Below the pieces are notes generated by a model. That model was not told the origin of the DNA and searched no databases. It saw nothing but the letters and a program-made list of their open reading frames with translations. The position numbers and the translations under genes are program-made. Source: Lactarius indigo (taxonomy: Eukaryota; Basidiomycota; Agaricomycetes; Russulales; Russulaceae). From it: a DNA stretch of 64,000 bases. Of this stretch, positions 10,815 through 25,829 are shown piece by piece; within the stretch, counting starts at the first letter, position 1; each line of letters starts with the position of its first letter. Location of the stretch: the NCBI GenBank assembly GCA_025766275.1, contig JAFKAC010000132.1, positions 1-64,000 on the forward strand, given 5' to 3'.

Positions 10815-13805
10815 GGTGGGTGCGTACATGGGCTCGTTTGTGTGCATGTGACCCAGCACACGTACAGTGACATGGTAATAAGCGTTCATTCTCGGCGGCT
10901 GGCTCCCACTCCCTCAGCGTACTGTATGACCGCGTGGGGGCGTGAAAAAAAAAAAAAAAAAGAAAAACGTAAACCGTGGGCACAGCACCGGAGCAAAGCA
11001 AGACGGTAAGATGTGGGTCGCGCGAACTTTGGAAGATGAGTCACTACTTGATGATATACAACGACAGACAGGCAAGATGCGACGCGATGGATGGAAGCGA
11101 ATCGGTGTGTGGCGGTGGGTTGTGGTGCCAAAGTGGTGGAAGTGGAGGTGGCGGTTACGTTGACAGGATTTGGCAGGGACTGACAGTGCTGACCCAACTA
11201 CATACTTACAAAACAAAGTTCCCCCATCAATGTCGAAAACCTTCACATAGCCCCGCGGGGCTCCGGCGTTGTTTTCCTTGCTGCACGAGACCGTGCCGTG
11301 GAAAAAAATGTCAAACGTCCATGTGGGAAATCGTACAAAACCTTTGAACCGGGGGTGGGGGGGTGATGATGATGGTGATGATGATGCTCTTCAATGGAAT
11401 GTACCTATTTTTATAAACATATACGTATAGTGTACTTACTGTACGAGCAGACAACGATCTCCTATGTAATGACGAACATCCCGGAAAATACTGTAAGTGA
11501 ACGTAACATTTGACAGGAAAGACAACAAGTGGGATAGAATTTTGTTTTTGTTTCTTTTCCGTGTCTTACCACACGCACCATTTTTCCACGATGTAGATAG
11601 CTGCAAGAATATCTTTACCGAGACAAAGTGTGTGCCCAGTGGCTGGGCTCTGCGGAGGTTCCGAGTTGCTGACCGACGCGGCGCCAAGCGCGACGGATGA
11701 ATCTTCCGTTTCTCACTTCTTTTCGCGAGCGACGCGCAAAGCAGGCTCGTCGCTCCACTTTACAAAGGTAAGCCAAGTAAAAAAAAAACACTCATCGCGT
11801 CAGATTCGACACATGATCGGCTTACCAGTGGCGAATGTCCCCTCCCCCCCCACCCAACCTTTTCCCCCACTGGCCGAGACTCTCTGTGCTCGTTTTTTTT
11901 TTTTTAGCGACCCGCGTAACTTGTAGCCATTGACGGGCTTCGAGAATTTTCGGATCGTGTCAATGTTTGCCTGTTACCTGTATATGCAACAATACAAGTA
12001 ACGTACGTCGCCGTTACGCGGCATGCGCGTACGCAACGTACGTGGCCTCCCTGCCTCACCTCCCCTCCCACCCCGGAACGCCCTTTTCTTTTCCCGTTTT
12101 TTTTCCGTGGGATGCAAGAGAGCGAGAGGGCGGACCTCGTGCGGCATGCCGTATGGTCATGGGAGTCCGGCGGTCCAACATGCACACACATACACACAGA
12201 GAGTTCAGATAGGCTCTTTTTCTCCTTTATCCCCCCTCCTTCCAGGCCTTGCGAAAAGTCGAAAGGGGGGGGGAGGCCTGGACCGGCGAACGAGACGGTC
12301 AACGTCAATGCGTCCGAACATTGTCATTGCTTTTTTTGAGAACCGACGCGCGCGGTACGGTATTCGGTTGCGCTGACGAGACGGGTGACCTTCTCTTCAA
12401 TCAAATAATACTTTCCGGAAAGTTCTGCTCCGGGTCTACAGTTAGCATTCTTTGGCGCGGGCTTGCGATACCGATGCACTGAGTGAAGCTTCAAGGAAAA
12501 GCGGGAACAAGGCGCGCGCGTCCAACATACTAAGTACATAATAAATGGTCGTCGTAAGTCGTAATCTTAATACGGAGAATACGGTGATCAACTGAGGAGA
12601 TGTGTCGTCGTCGTCGGTCATTCGCTGTCAGTCAAGCAAGCTCAAACCCAATTGGCAAAGTCGGCCATTTGTGGCCCGCCCCCCGCCCCCCCAACAGCGC
12701 CCGAAGACCAGCGGCCCGTTTTAGCCGACGGTGAGTTGCGTCAGTTTTGTGTGTGTGATCGACCCACCAGCTCCATTGCCTATTAGTGGCGCAATACACT
12801 ACTATCTCGATGGTCAATACAATTTTGCTAATTAAAAAAAATAAAACCGAAAGACGACTATTTGACACCAGATAGATGTCGAGAAAACCGGAAACGGTTG
12901 ATCTTGCTCTTTTCGGCTGCCCCTATTTTTTTTTTTTGCATCATGTCAGCGCTCATAGTACCCATCCATTGTACTGTGCTGTGGTGTCGTCGCTGAGCCT
13001 CTAAATGCAAAACCAAATTACTTGAAACTTGAACAAGCACGGCCTATTACGGCCGCAGTTTCATCACAGGGGGGTGTGTACAGTACAGTAGGTGCATTGT
13101 CGAGTCATCACATTGGATGGTGCTCGTTGGAAACAACACAGCCTGAGCAATACGGTACGGTACCATGCAATGCCGCCCCCTTCGGGCATGAGGTTAATTT
13201 TAGTGTATCCTGACTGGCTTTGAATCACAAAAACATTTTAGTGTGTGTATGTCGCCAGCATAGTTAGTATAGGGTTCACGTATACATGCTTGGCGGACGA
13301 AGAAGCCATATAGAGTAGGGACCTCGCTGCAGCGCCGAGACCGGTTCCGCGGCGAGGATCTGGACTCGTTAGATTATGGTCCCGAATTGCGCTTCTCAAC
13401 GTATTTCCACGATTTCGCCACATTCGCTCGCTCGGGTCAAGCCTGCTCGTCTATCTGGCAGTTTCCATGCATACCTGGCTGACTACGGTGACATCCAACG
13501 GCCCAAGCTTTCACGGATCATGGCACGTATGTTCCCCGTGTCCGGTCCCAGTCAGGTTAAGCATCACACGTCCCAGTGATCTATGTCCTGTAAAACGAAT
13601 CGGTTACGAGAAGCCATCACACAGCGTTCGAGTTCCAAACTTTGAGGCTACGGTACCAATTCATCGGAATGCTTGCGTCAATTCACCCATATATAAGCAT
13701 GCACGATGTACTTTCTCCCTGTGCCATCACCACACCATCCGACCAGCCTTTTCGCTCCAAAGAAACGCTTCGCTGAAGCCCTGCTCAATCTCCTAACACT
13801 CCGCA
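10815..13805. other. Gene-poor stretch with homopolymers and microsatellites
   Basis: No gene supported. Contains A- or T-runs at about 10943-10965, 11892-11905 and 12928-12938 and a GATGAT-type microsatellite at about 11363-11390. Short frames here are mostly translations of these simple repeats. Confidence 0.55.
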
Positions 13806-14518
13806 ATGTGTCACTCCAGACGGTAAGTCCACGCATTGTTCTACCCTCCATGACGTACGCGCGCACGCGCGTGTGTGTGCTCAGATCCCCCCCGCCTGTT
13901 CGCAGAGTCAGAAACATCTACCTATATTGCGGTCACACCATTGATCTGGTGAGGGCAACTCACATGTGATAATAACGGCGATGACCTAATTGAGTCTCTT
14001 CAATTTTCATCACCACTTGGGTCTCTCTCTTACAGAAGGAGGAATTGGTGCGTGCATCCCGTTCTTTTTTTCACTCGCCGCCATTCCGCGCGAAGCAAGA
14101 AGGGCTGTGTGAGCCCATTCGGCATAATTGCTGACAAAGCTTTTTTGCTTTAGATCCAATGTGCAGATACGCACTGTCGACTGAGCCCTTTCCACCCTTC
14201 CAATTGTGTCAATTGCAAAAAAACGTGCTGGCAATAGTAAGTGGCCCTTGTATCTCTTTTTGTCGCGTACCCCCTTCGCTAAATTGGCATCATGACACAT
14301 CGTCCGTCTATACGCTCGTTTCTTCTCTCCTCGACTCCCCCCAAATTTGCGTCGCGTTTCTCTCTCTCTCTCTAGCCGGCAATTTCCGGAACAATACGGT
14401 GCGCAACTTGGAACCGCAGTTGTGCATAGACGTTATCATCTGACCCGCGTTCCTTTCTGCAGCTCCACAGATCTCAAGTTACTGCCCTTCATGCTCGGGA
14501 CGCTCTAGAAGGGGTTGA
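13806..14518 (+). CDS. Small nine-cysteine protein, six exons
   Basis: A 77-residue protein visible only after splicing: exons 13806-13822, 13906-13948, 14036-14047 (12 bases, KEEL), 14154-14236, 14376-14398 and 14463-14518. All six phases fit, and each intron begins GT and ends CAG or TAG. Cysteines stand at 2, 14, 27, 32, 42, 45, 49, 67 and 70. Notable segments are YLYCGH (11-16), SPFHPSNCVNCKKTCWQ (35-51), YRQFPEQYAPQ (52-62) and the final YCPSC (66-70). There is no signal peptide. The paired CxxC and CGH elements suggest metal binding, probably zinc, in the cytoplasm or nucleus; that is inference. I recall similar short basidiomycete hypothetical proteins with MCH-R-VRN and CWQYRQFPEQY segments but cannot verify this here. 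The clean joining of six exons into a cysteine-patterned protein is the main evidence. Confidence 0.82.
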
Positions 14519-16279
14519 ATGAACGGGGGTGTGCATTCTGCTATATATATACACATGCCTTATTGGGGCTTCAAGTGAATGACGCACGTCAGTCATTGGC
14601 ATTTTACGTGATTATACCACATATCTTGTAAAGTACTGTATTTGTACATCTCTACGTCCGCAGACACATGCCCATACAATATCATTACACTCCCACGGAA
14701 CGCACCTGACTCAGGCTCACGAGACCGAAGTTTCCGAGTACAGTAGTAGACGCGTGTCCAGTGTTTGCTCTAGTCACTTTGGCGATGCAGACTCCTAGCT
14801 GCAATGACGATGATCTATCGATTTTTTTTTTTTTCTCCCATGTCCCACAAATGAACGCTTTCACGCACAGAGCACAGAACAACGATAAGTCACTTAGGAC
14901 CCAGGGACGATATATGTCATAGCCGAGCCGCTGGGATGTCGTTCAATTTCCGCGGATAAATTGCAGAACATTCCATCCCAAGGCGTCCGCCAAACGGAAT
15001 GCCATAGTGTAACAGTAGAACACGCGCTCTCTGTTAGATATGGGATATATGGGGATGTGGGTCATCAGAGGTATAGATATATCGACAGAGACTGGAAGTC
15101 GCGAAAAAAAAAAACGCCTTCCCACGTCATCGCAAGGCAGGTGTTATGATCCAAAGCCGGTGAATAGCCGACGGGACGAGATGAGACGAGACGAGAAACC
15201 TGCAAAGTACTGTAGAGCTTCCAGCAGTGCAGTAAATCGAAGTGTCGCCGGAAGCCTGGGAACCGGACATTGCCGGCCGAATCCTCACAAACGAACATTG
15301 TTCGGATTTCGTCCTTGATGAAGAGCAGTGGAGGGCACAGAAGTGTGTTCATGCCGCGGAAATGGTGGAGGAGAACAACACGATGTCCCGAAAAGAGGGT
15401 GGGTAAGCGAGCGGTGATGGGGTAGTACGGTACGCGCCGAAGGAGGGCTGTGTGTCATGAACGGAACAAAGCAAAGCTTAGTCTTTGGTGCATGCCAGGC
15501 ATGTGGGTTACACCTATTGGCATCGCACGCAAAGCCCGCAGAGTTCGGGAAACGACAATGCGCAGTGTATGTCGGCTTGAATACGTTACTCTGAACCAGC
15601 ACCGCGGAAGCGGGTGCTCGTTTGTTGAACCATGATGACGAGGGTAAATTTTTTTTTTTTTTTTCGTGGAGGATCGATACTGAGATCCTTGTGCCGCCGT
15701 CTTTCGGGTGCTGGCAGAACACCATATCTCGTGCTCTGGAACACCAGGTTAGGTCCAGGCTTGATAAAAGTTTTTGCCTATCATAGGAGATAGCCAAGGA
15801 TAAGCCGGTGGTAGACAAACAAGAAAAATATCCTCCTCGGGGATCCCAAATACCTCAAATGTAGAACACAGCCCTTGACGATCCTTAGACGCGCGCCACA
15901 AGAATGTGACCATTCAATTTTTTGGCTGCTGGTCCGACGGTGGTCCGAAGTGAGTGCCAATTGATATCGCATGATTGCCGAAATGGAGGGAATTGATGTG
16001 GTCATGGGGTTTGGGACTCGGCATGATTAATGCTCATGCCCCAGAAAGGTGATTGGCTGGGAAGACTACCGCTCACCCGCTGAACACGGCCCGCGTCATT
16101 GGAAGAGGCAGTTCACAATCCCGGTGGGTTACACGTCGGACTCTCGACCGAATCTCTCGGCAACAATACAGTCCGATCGATTTTATCGCAACTGACAGAA
16201 GAAATGGACCCCACACATATCGGACTTGCGAGCTCTTTCTTCACTCTCCACCATATCCATCACGAGTTGAAAATCACCT
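14519..16279. other. Intergenic, no gene recognised
   Basis: Includes the leader of the MFS gene at its right end. A T-run at 15649-15663 and A- or T-runs near 14821 and 15104 are present. A 177-codon minus-strand frame at 15285-15818 has no domain or splice support. Confidence 0.55.
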
Positions 16280-19172
16280 ATGACCATACACCGCGAGCCC
16301 AACGAGCGGGAACCCTTACTCCAAGCCGAGAATGGACACACAGATAGTCGCATCGGAAATCTAGGTCCACTGGAAATCTCCAGATCTACGAGACATGGGA
16401 TTTTGGCTGGAATCTGGGTCTCTACATTCCTCACAGTCAGTCACGATCCGTCTTTCCTGGGCCCTCTTGGGGCTACAACCACATCTCATATCCCTTCTAT
16501 TAGGCTATTAACGGTACGGTTTCATTTGATCCCCGTGGGTTTAAGCCGGTCCCTTGGCTTACGTGTCATCGACATACGACTAGCTACTCTAGTCGCCACT
16601 CGTGAGTTAAGATGGCACCACTGATTGGCCTTACTAAATCGTCTCTTCACGCAAGTCCTACCATCGATCTCTTCGGAATTCCAGAAGTCCAATCAAGCAA
16701 GCTGGCTTGGAACCAGGTCTGGATTTCTCACGTGAGGGTATAACTCTCAATCCATCTGACAGGATACAATCATAGCTACCTTTTATCCACTTGCACTTTC
16801 ACGCCCTTGTATGGCCGTCTCTGTGATGTGATGGGTCGGAGGGGGGCCAATCAGACCGCTGTCATCCTGTTGGCCCTAGGCACCCTCGCCTGCGGGCTCT
16901 CAAACAACATGTCGGTTCTCATAGCTGCCAGATTTGTCTGTCTTCAGGCATTTCCCCCAATGTCTAGCAGCGCTCAGTGCTAATTTTGGACCTCTCTAGT
17001 TCAGTGGAATGGGTGGGGGCGGCATAATGACTACTGCTACGTAAGTCGTCACTTTCATGATTGCATAGTACCCCTAACTGTGAATCACTTCGAACTCAGC
17101 ATCATTACGAGCGATATGTATAGCATCAGAGTCAGTAAATCCCGTCGTCATGGTTTTTTCGCTGATTAACGCGCCTCTCTTTAAAAGTCCCGCGGTTTGG
17201 CCCAGGGTGTAGCAAGCGTATTCAATGGTGTAAGTTAGATTGCATGGTCAAATATCTCATGCCAATAACCCCCATCTCTATCAGCTTGGGCTGGGTCTCG
17301 GGGGTCCTCTTGGGGGGCTGATTAGTGATCGGTATGCCGCGGAGTTGATCCATGAAATGCAAGATGCAAATGTTCACACCTTGATACGCAGTTTCGGCTG
17401 GAGATGGGCCTTCCTGATCCAGCTACCTCTGTTCTTCGCGTCGTCCCTTCTCACGTCTGTATTCTTGCGGTATACCACTCCGGTAAGTGTTCATTCAATT
17501 GATCCTGCTGCGTGAATCGTTCATCCACTGGCGCAGGGAGAAGGTAAGAGCTCCAAGGAGGTCCTCAAGCGGATCGATTATGGGGGGAGCGCAACGCTTC
17601 TGGTGTCTGTGCGTGCGGCTTTCTGACGCACCCGTGTAGTTTCGTTTGACGAGCTTCAAGGTCCTCTCTTTTCTCGTATTCCTGAGTGCACGATACAACG
17701 ACGAGCAGCCAGTGAGCACTGAACCCAGTTCGCCCCTGTGGCTCTCACACTGAACCCCATGTCTCTGCAGTGGGAAGCGCCGGGTGTCGTCTTGCCCCTT
17801 GCGCTTTCGGTGGTATCTCTCATCGCGTTCGTCCTGGTCGAACTTTGCGTGGCCAGTGAACCAATGTTGGCGCCGTTCCTCCTAAAGCAAAAGATGCCCG
17901 TCCTCAATGGCCTGAGCAATTTCTTCGTCGCCAACTGCACCTTTACTATCATGTATTTCTTCCCGATGTGGTTCCAAACGGTCGCGTTGACGAACGCATC
18001 AACCGCGGGCTCGTATTTCCCTTTTAGTCGATTCGTCGATCTGGACTGAAAGGTTGTACAGGTCTCCATCTCCTCCCCAATAGCATCTCCATGTCCTGCG
18101 GTTCCATGTTCGCAGGGTAAGTTATCGCCAGCTTACTCAGTATCGTCTTACGGTGGGAACGAACCCCGTCTAGGTGGATGGTACATCGGACAGGCAAGTA
18201 TAAACTTCTCAATCTCATATTTGGCGCCTTTCCCTTTTTGGCCGCGTCCTCCATTACCCTAATAAGAGAAGACTCGGGGCCTGGCCAGTTGTGGTTCAGT
18301 ATCGTGCGTGGTCGTTGTGTCTCTGCGGTCGCTCGGGTGGGTGTAACGAATTCATTCGACAGATACCCCTCGGGTTCGGAAATGCTGTGGTTCTGCAAAC
18401 GATGTTAGGTACGTCGTCTCGGATGATCCTCACAAGGGACCTTGAGTAATGTGACGTAATCGCGATTAGTTGCGCTGCTCGCACACCTTCCTCGTATGTC
18501 GGAATCCGAGCGGAAACGTGAGCTGCGCTGACAGTTTTGTTGACACATAGGATCCCAGATGGCCGTGGGTACTGGATTCGTTCAATTGTTCCGGGGACTG
18601 GGTACATACATACATACCAAACAATCATCGTCCATAATTCGCTGACCCCCCCTCCTCCAACTACGCGCGCAGGTCAGGTCAGTGGTGTTGCGGTCGCATC
18701 CGCACTGTTCCAGTATACGCTCAGCGCAGAATTGCGAAAGCGCATTCATGGCGCCGGTGCCGATCAAGTACGCCGCTGCTGTGCTCTCCCCACGAGTTCT
18801 GGTCTGTGCTGATACTGCGGCCTGGCCATTTTAGCTGATCAATAGGATTCGCCACTCGGCGACACTCGTCGCCTCTTTACCTCCAGAGACACAGAGGATC
18901 GCGCGCGACTCGTATGCTATCGCCTTGCGCGCCGTATTCATCATGGCAGCGTTATCCACGGCTGTAGCTTTCATCGTCCGACTTCCCGTGAGCCCCTTCT
19001 TCATTATGTATTTTTTATTTTGTTCCGACGCCCTACCGTTCCCGCGCTCGCGCCGTTTTAGATTCCCGAGAAATCCCTCGATCATCAGCCGTCCAAAGTA
19101 CCGGTATCCTCTGTAGTGACGACACCAGATGACGTGGGTGGAGGGCGCAGAAGGCTGTCACTGTCACGATGA
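16280..19172 (+). CDS. MFS transporter, vacuolar basic amino acid / drug:H+ type (Vba/Fnx-like)
   Basis: Proton-coupled transporter, probably of the vacuolar membrane. It is broken into 21 exons: 16280-16435, 16504-16513, 16584-16601, 16656-16716, 16776-16935, 17000-17040, 17100-17130, 17188-17229, 17285-17331, 17392-17482, 17537-17608, 17661-17711, 17771-18008, 18062-18116, 18174-18303, 18363-18408, 18470-18493, 18551-18601, 18673-18767, 18835-18987, 19062-19172. All phases fit, with no internal stop, and give 560 residues. MFS motif A is GRLCDVMGRR near residue 95. The DHA2-type antiporter motif reads LGLGLGGPLGGLISDRFGWR across exons 9-10. FSGMGGGGIMTTATI and LHLLPNSISMSCGSMFAGW are typical of the Vba1/Fnx1 group. 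Three introns end in AAG and intron 13 begins with GC, which hides the gene from simple scans. The substrate is inferred from family only. Confidence 0.92.
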
Positions 19173-22100
19173 CTGTGGGAATTCGTTTTGGCACGAGAGT
19201 ACAGTAGTTCTCATCAGAAATGATAACATCTTATCGTTCAGACAATACAACTGCGCTTGTCGAACGAGAGCTTGTTTGCTACAGTACCTTTTTTCTTGGG
19301 GCGCCCAGATTCGCACCAAAAGTCCCCGCACACGAATTTCACCCACTTGGAGTTAAAGGCAGAAAAAAAAAGGCGCCGAACAACATTTTTGACGAGCAGG
19401 CCTCCCCCTTGGAGTAGGGTTTGCAGTGGCACCAAGCAGGGGCGCCTTATTTTGTGTAGCTAACTACTTTGACCTTATTTGAGGCGTGTACCCGGTGGCT
19501 TTTTTTTTGTAATTGTACTATATGCCAGCTTATTCCTTATATGTAGGACACCAAATAAAATCTTTCTATCCACATCCGGGCTACTTCCAAATTGTTCTGG
19601 GTGTAATGCTAGGTTGTGTGGCCTATGGAACCGACAGTGTGGCTCACGCTGGTCTACCGGTCCGCTACACCGGCACCGACCACATGCAGCATCGCCGGTG
19701 GCACACGCCCGACAATTTTGAAATTCCTCGCCTGCTTGCTGGCACAATGACCATGGGGAAAAACAATTTATCCGGGGCTAAAAAAATGAAATGATAGCGA
19801 TTTTTACACTCTGTAAATTTCGATCGACGCCGCAGAGGTTGTACTTGTTTACCCCCGCTGTTCGTTTAATTGATCGCCGAGCGAATCGCACTTGCTGGAT
19901 TGCCGTAAATGGGTTGGGAGGAGGACCAGCAGCTGAGGCGCCTCCCCCCGTACTAAAACGCAAGCGTATTAGTATGTTAGAAAGTTGCAGGCAGGTGATT
20001 AAAAAGATTTGATTTTTGCGAAAACAAACATACAGGAATTGTAAGAGACCATCGCAAGAAATGACAGGTATCAATCAGGAGGCCCATGGCTACGGAGAAC
20101 TTCAAACGGACACTAGTTTGTTTGCTAAGTGCCATGGCTAGCGCGCCGCCCATACACCCACAATCACCCACAACGAAGCTGAAACGGGACATCTCCGCAC
20201 GCTTATCCCAAGATAAGGAAGGGGCTTCCCCACTCACTAGCAGCACGACGAGTTGGGGATAGCGAACGCTGGCACTGCACGCAGGACGTCAGACTGCTGT
20301 ACTATCAACAGCAGCTCCGCCCCGGCGATAAATGCTCAGATACAGATAAATGGTCCCGCTCGGCGATGGAACATTACGGATGGAGACTTGCGTGAGGGGA
20401 CCGGGGTTGTGACTTGCACCGAATAGGACTTGTGGTATGTGCGAGAGGACAAGTCCTGTGTCTCTTGCCCCGTTCAAGTTGCTTCTTTCATGCTCCGGCA
20501 GACTCACGCTGTGATCTACGGCTGCTGTAGCGAGTAAAAACTAACAGTAAGCGAGAAGCGAAGGGGGGAAGGCACAATGAAGAGCTTCCCCCCCACCCCC
20601 TCTCCTCTCCTCCGCGGAACAGACGTGCCGGGGGGGGGGGGGGGTGGGTGGGTTCTTCCCAGGCAGCAGCTCAACTGCCAGGGGCAAATTGGGACGAACG
20701 CCGTTTCGAGAGACGCCTCCGAATCGGGTCCGCGCAAGCAAAAAAGCACCAGTACGGAGCGTCCTGAGACAGCTGTTGGCACACACACACACACCAGCTA
20801 ACCCACGAGTGGACTGGACGGGTTGGTGTGTCTACCGCATGCATTCCAAGAATTCCATGCTGGTGCCAGTTTACCTCCGGCGGTTGATAAGAAACAAGAA
20901 CATTGCACATTTTTACGTAGAGTCGCACAAGTTACTGACTAAGAGAGCAGCCAAGCACCGTATTTTGACGATCTGCAGTGGGACTGGGAACCTGTCCTTC
21001 ATGGACCTCGGTCCGAGGGAATGGATCGGACTTCTGTGCTTCGGTGGGGTCCTGGCTGGCTGGGCCTCTAAAAAGAGCTTCCTTTGTTAGAGACCTCGGT
21101 GTGCATCCCGCCGGATCATGCGAATAGCACAGCTCTAGGACACTTTTGCACCGCACAGCATGATCAAGCCCCCCCAAAAAGCCAAAGATCATCGCAATTG
21201 CCCGGTCTGCGCAACATGCGAGCCGATGTCCGTAGCCCTGGAGATCGGTTTTTTTTTTGATTTTTTATGATGGATGTGTGGAGAAGAACGCTGATCGAAC
21301 ACGGGGCCGAGGTCGGTCCTGCCGCGTAATCATCTCGCACAAAAAGCGGCCGCCGGGAGGGCGGGGGGGCTGTGGCTGGATTTGGCCTCAGGTGTTTTCC
21401 AGCTCCCGGTCTGCTGCAACATCGCGGAGCGTCATCGCGCTATCACCGTTCTTCCGATGAAGTGAAGTAAAAGGATTTGATCGACCGACGACCGAATTAT
21501 TATATACATACACAGTATTCGCGATGGATGGATTGGCGTCAGGCGTTTTCGGGCTTCCGGAGGTTTACGCCGTGGAGCGTCCGCGTCGCTGCACTATCAC
21601 CGTCTTTCGGAGAAGGGAAGAGAACAAAAAAAAAAGGAATCGATCGACCGGCTAGGAGCCCCCGCGCCGCGGGGCGACCGAGTTATACATACTACACGAC
21701 GGGTGCCGGGCTGGATTTGGCGTCAGGCGTTTTCTAGCCCCCGGAGGCTCGGTCGCGGTGGCATCGTCGCGCCATCACTATCTGTTGATAAGATAAAGGA
21801 ATATAAGATAAGATAAAAAGAGAGTCGAGTGATTATTGTAATGAGGGTCCCCGCGAGTTCCACGCATGATATGCATGATACACCAAGTGATACCCACGAT
21901 ACGAGACATAATGCGTGAAAATCATCGGCTCTAGATCCATCCCGTATGAGAAGCTCGCGCCCGCGGGTTTCTCCTGATACGTGGTCTGTCAGTAGAGTCA
22001 TGGCACAATAAACCTATATGCACAGACACCTTCCCGATTCGATGCACGCTCTTAATCACGTGTGCTTTCCTAACTTTTCAGCGCATGGAATCGGGAAGGA

Positions 22101-22495
22101 GTCTGCTATACACATGTCGGAGTGTCTTCGAAGTGCCCAACTGTGGACATCCGGAGACGTTGGCCCTTACATAACTCACCAATATAGTTATATACTGTAA
22201 AGCCGATGGTGCCATCAGCTTGACAGCCCATTCTTGCTGACCTGCCGGTGCCACTACTACCGTATGGACGGGCGTGTGAGCGCAAAGTACAGTTCTTCGC
22301 CTGATAACGTATAGTCCGAAACCATGTTGTCAATCAGGGAATGGGGTGTTTTACACCGATAACGAACGCCGGGGTAAACTAGGAAATTCAGTAACATACT
22401 TTACATACGTCGATGCGATAAGTCAAAGAGACAGGAGACAGTGCGGGAGTTACTGTAAGTCAGATGATAATACTATCTCCGCAGACACCCAGGAC
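19173..22495. other. Intergenic with a tandem repeat; no gene recognised
   Basis: Downstream flanks of the MFS gene and PRP4 (convergent). The only structure seen is the tandem repeat at 21369-21830, plus a G-run at 20631-20644 and a (CA)n run near 20781. Confidence 0.55.
21369..21830. repeat. Diverged tandem repeat, about 2.6 units of 150-180 bp
   Basis: Units begin near 21369, 21521 and 21701. Each carries GGATTTGGC(G/C)TCAGG(C/T)GTTTTC or its close form, then a CCCGGAGG-like stretch, GCGTC.TCGC...CTATCACCGT, an A-rich segment, GATCGACCG and TTATATACATAC. Units differ by point changes and small insertions. The third unit is cut off in an AAGATAA-rich tail. No coding frame is shared by the units. 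Confidence 0.75.
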
Positions 22496-25164
<2,669 letters not shown>

Positions 25165-25829
25165 GTGATTGACGGTGAGTGCGTTGTTACGGGGCACCGC
25201 ACGATGAAGGAAAAGAAACGGTGAGAGCCGTGTGATAAGGTCGTTGCTGACGGTGAGAGGCCCAAGTTGACGGTGGTCGTCAAAAAGCGAAGTGTTGTTG
25301 TTTGTTTGGCCTCGTCGCTGCACACAGCGAAAATCCGCCGGCACTCGCCGGGCACTCAGACCACATGTTAGTCACTTAGTTACAGTAATACTGTGCTCTT
25401 TCTTTTAGAACGTAGAAATAAGCTGGAAACTGGAAACTGGAAGGCTAGCGAGTGAGAGGAGAGAACTGCATATTTATAACTTATGATCAACAATTATTGC
25501 GTGCACTATGGTGCAGCGGCTGTAATGGCCCAAAGTCGGGAATGCGAGGTGGTGTTCCAACAACGGAATCACGTGCTTGTGCGCTGAGTTCAAGACCGTC
25601 CCCTCCGGAAAACTTTGGTGTCCATCATCCCTCGCGGCGTAAGCCATGATTGGATTTGGAGTAATCGGTCCTTGACTAGCCAGGGAAGTAATTCCGCAGC
25701 TAGCAGGACTCACCGAGTTAGTCTTAGGAGATCAGGGTGTGTCGTCTGTCGCGCGGGTGCGCCGTGTCCCTCGTAAACCTTTTTGGTCTGCGGTCACCAA
25801 GTCTGTATGTTGCATCCCGCCAACTCGCC
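25165..25829. promoter_or_regulatory. Divergent intergenic region, PRP4 and the gene at 25830
   Basis: 665 bases between two divergent starts. TCACGTGC lies at about 25568-25575. No TATA box close to either start was recognised. Part of this is 5' leader: open frames extend upstream of both chosen ATGs, so an earlier start cannot be excluded (25344 or 25737). Confidence 0.4.

Noticed and set aside
10942..11163. Plus-strand frame beginning with poly-lysine
   Set aside because: Translation of an A-run; no real start context or domain.
15285..15818. 177-codon minus-strand frame
   Set aside because: Includes translation of a poly-T run and lacks any domain.
16280..19172. Reading the MFS locus as a pseudogene
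   Set aside because: Apparent fragments join in phase through 20 introns with no internal stop.
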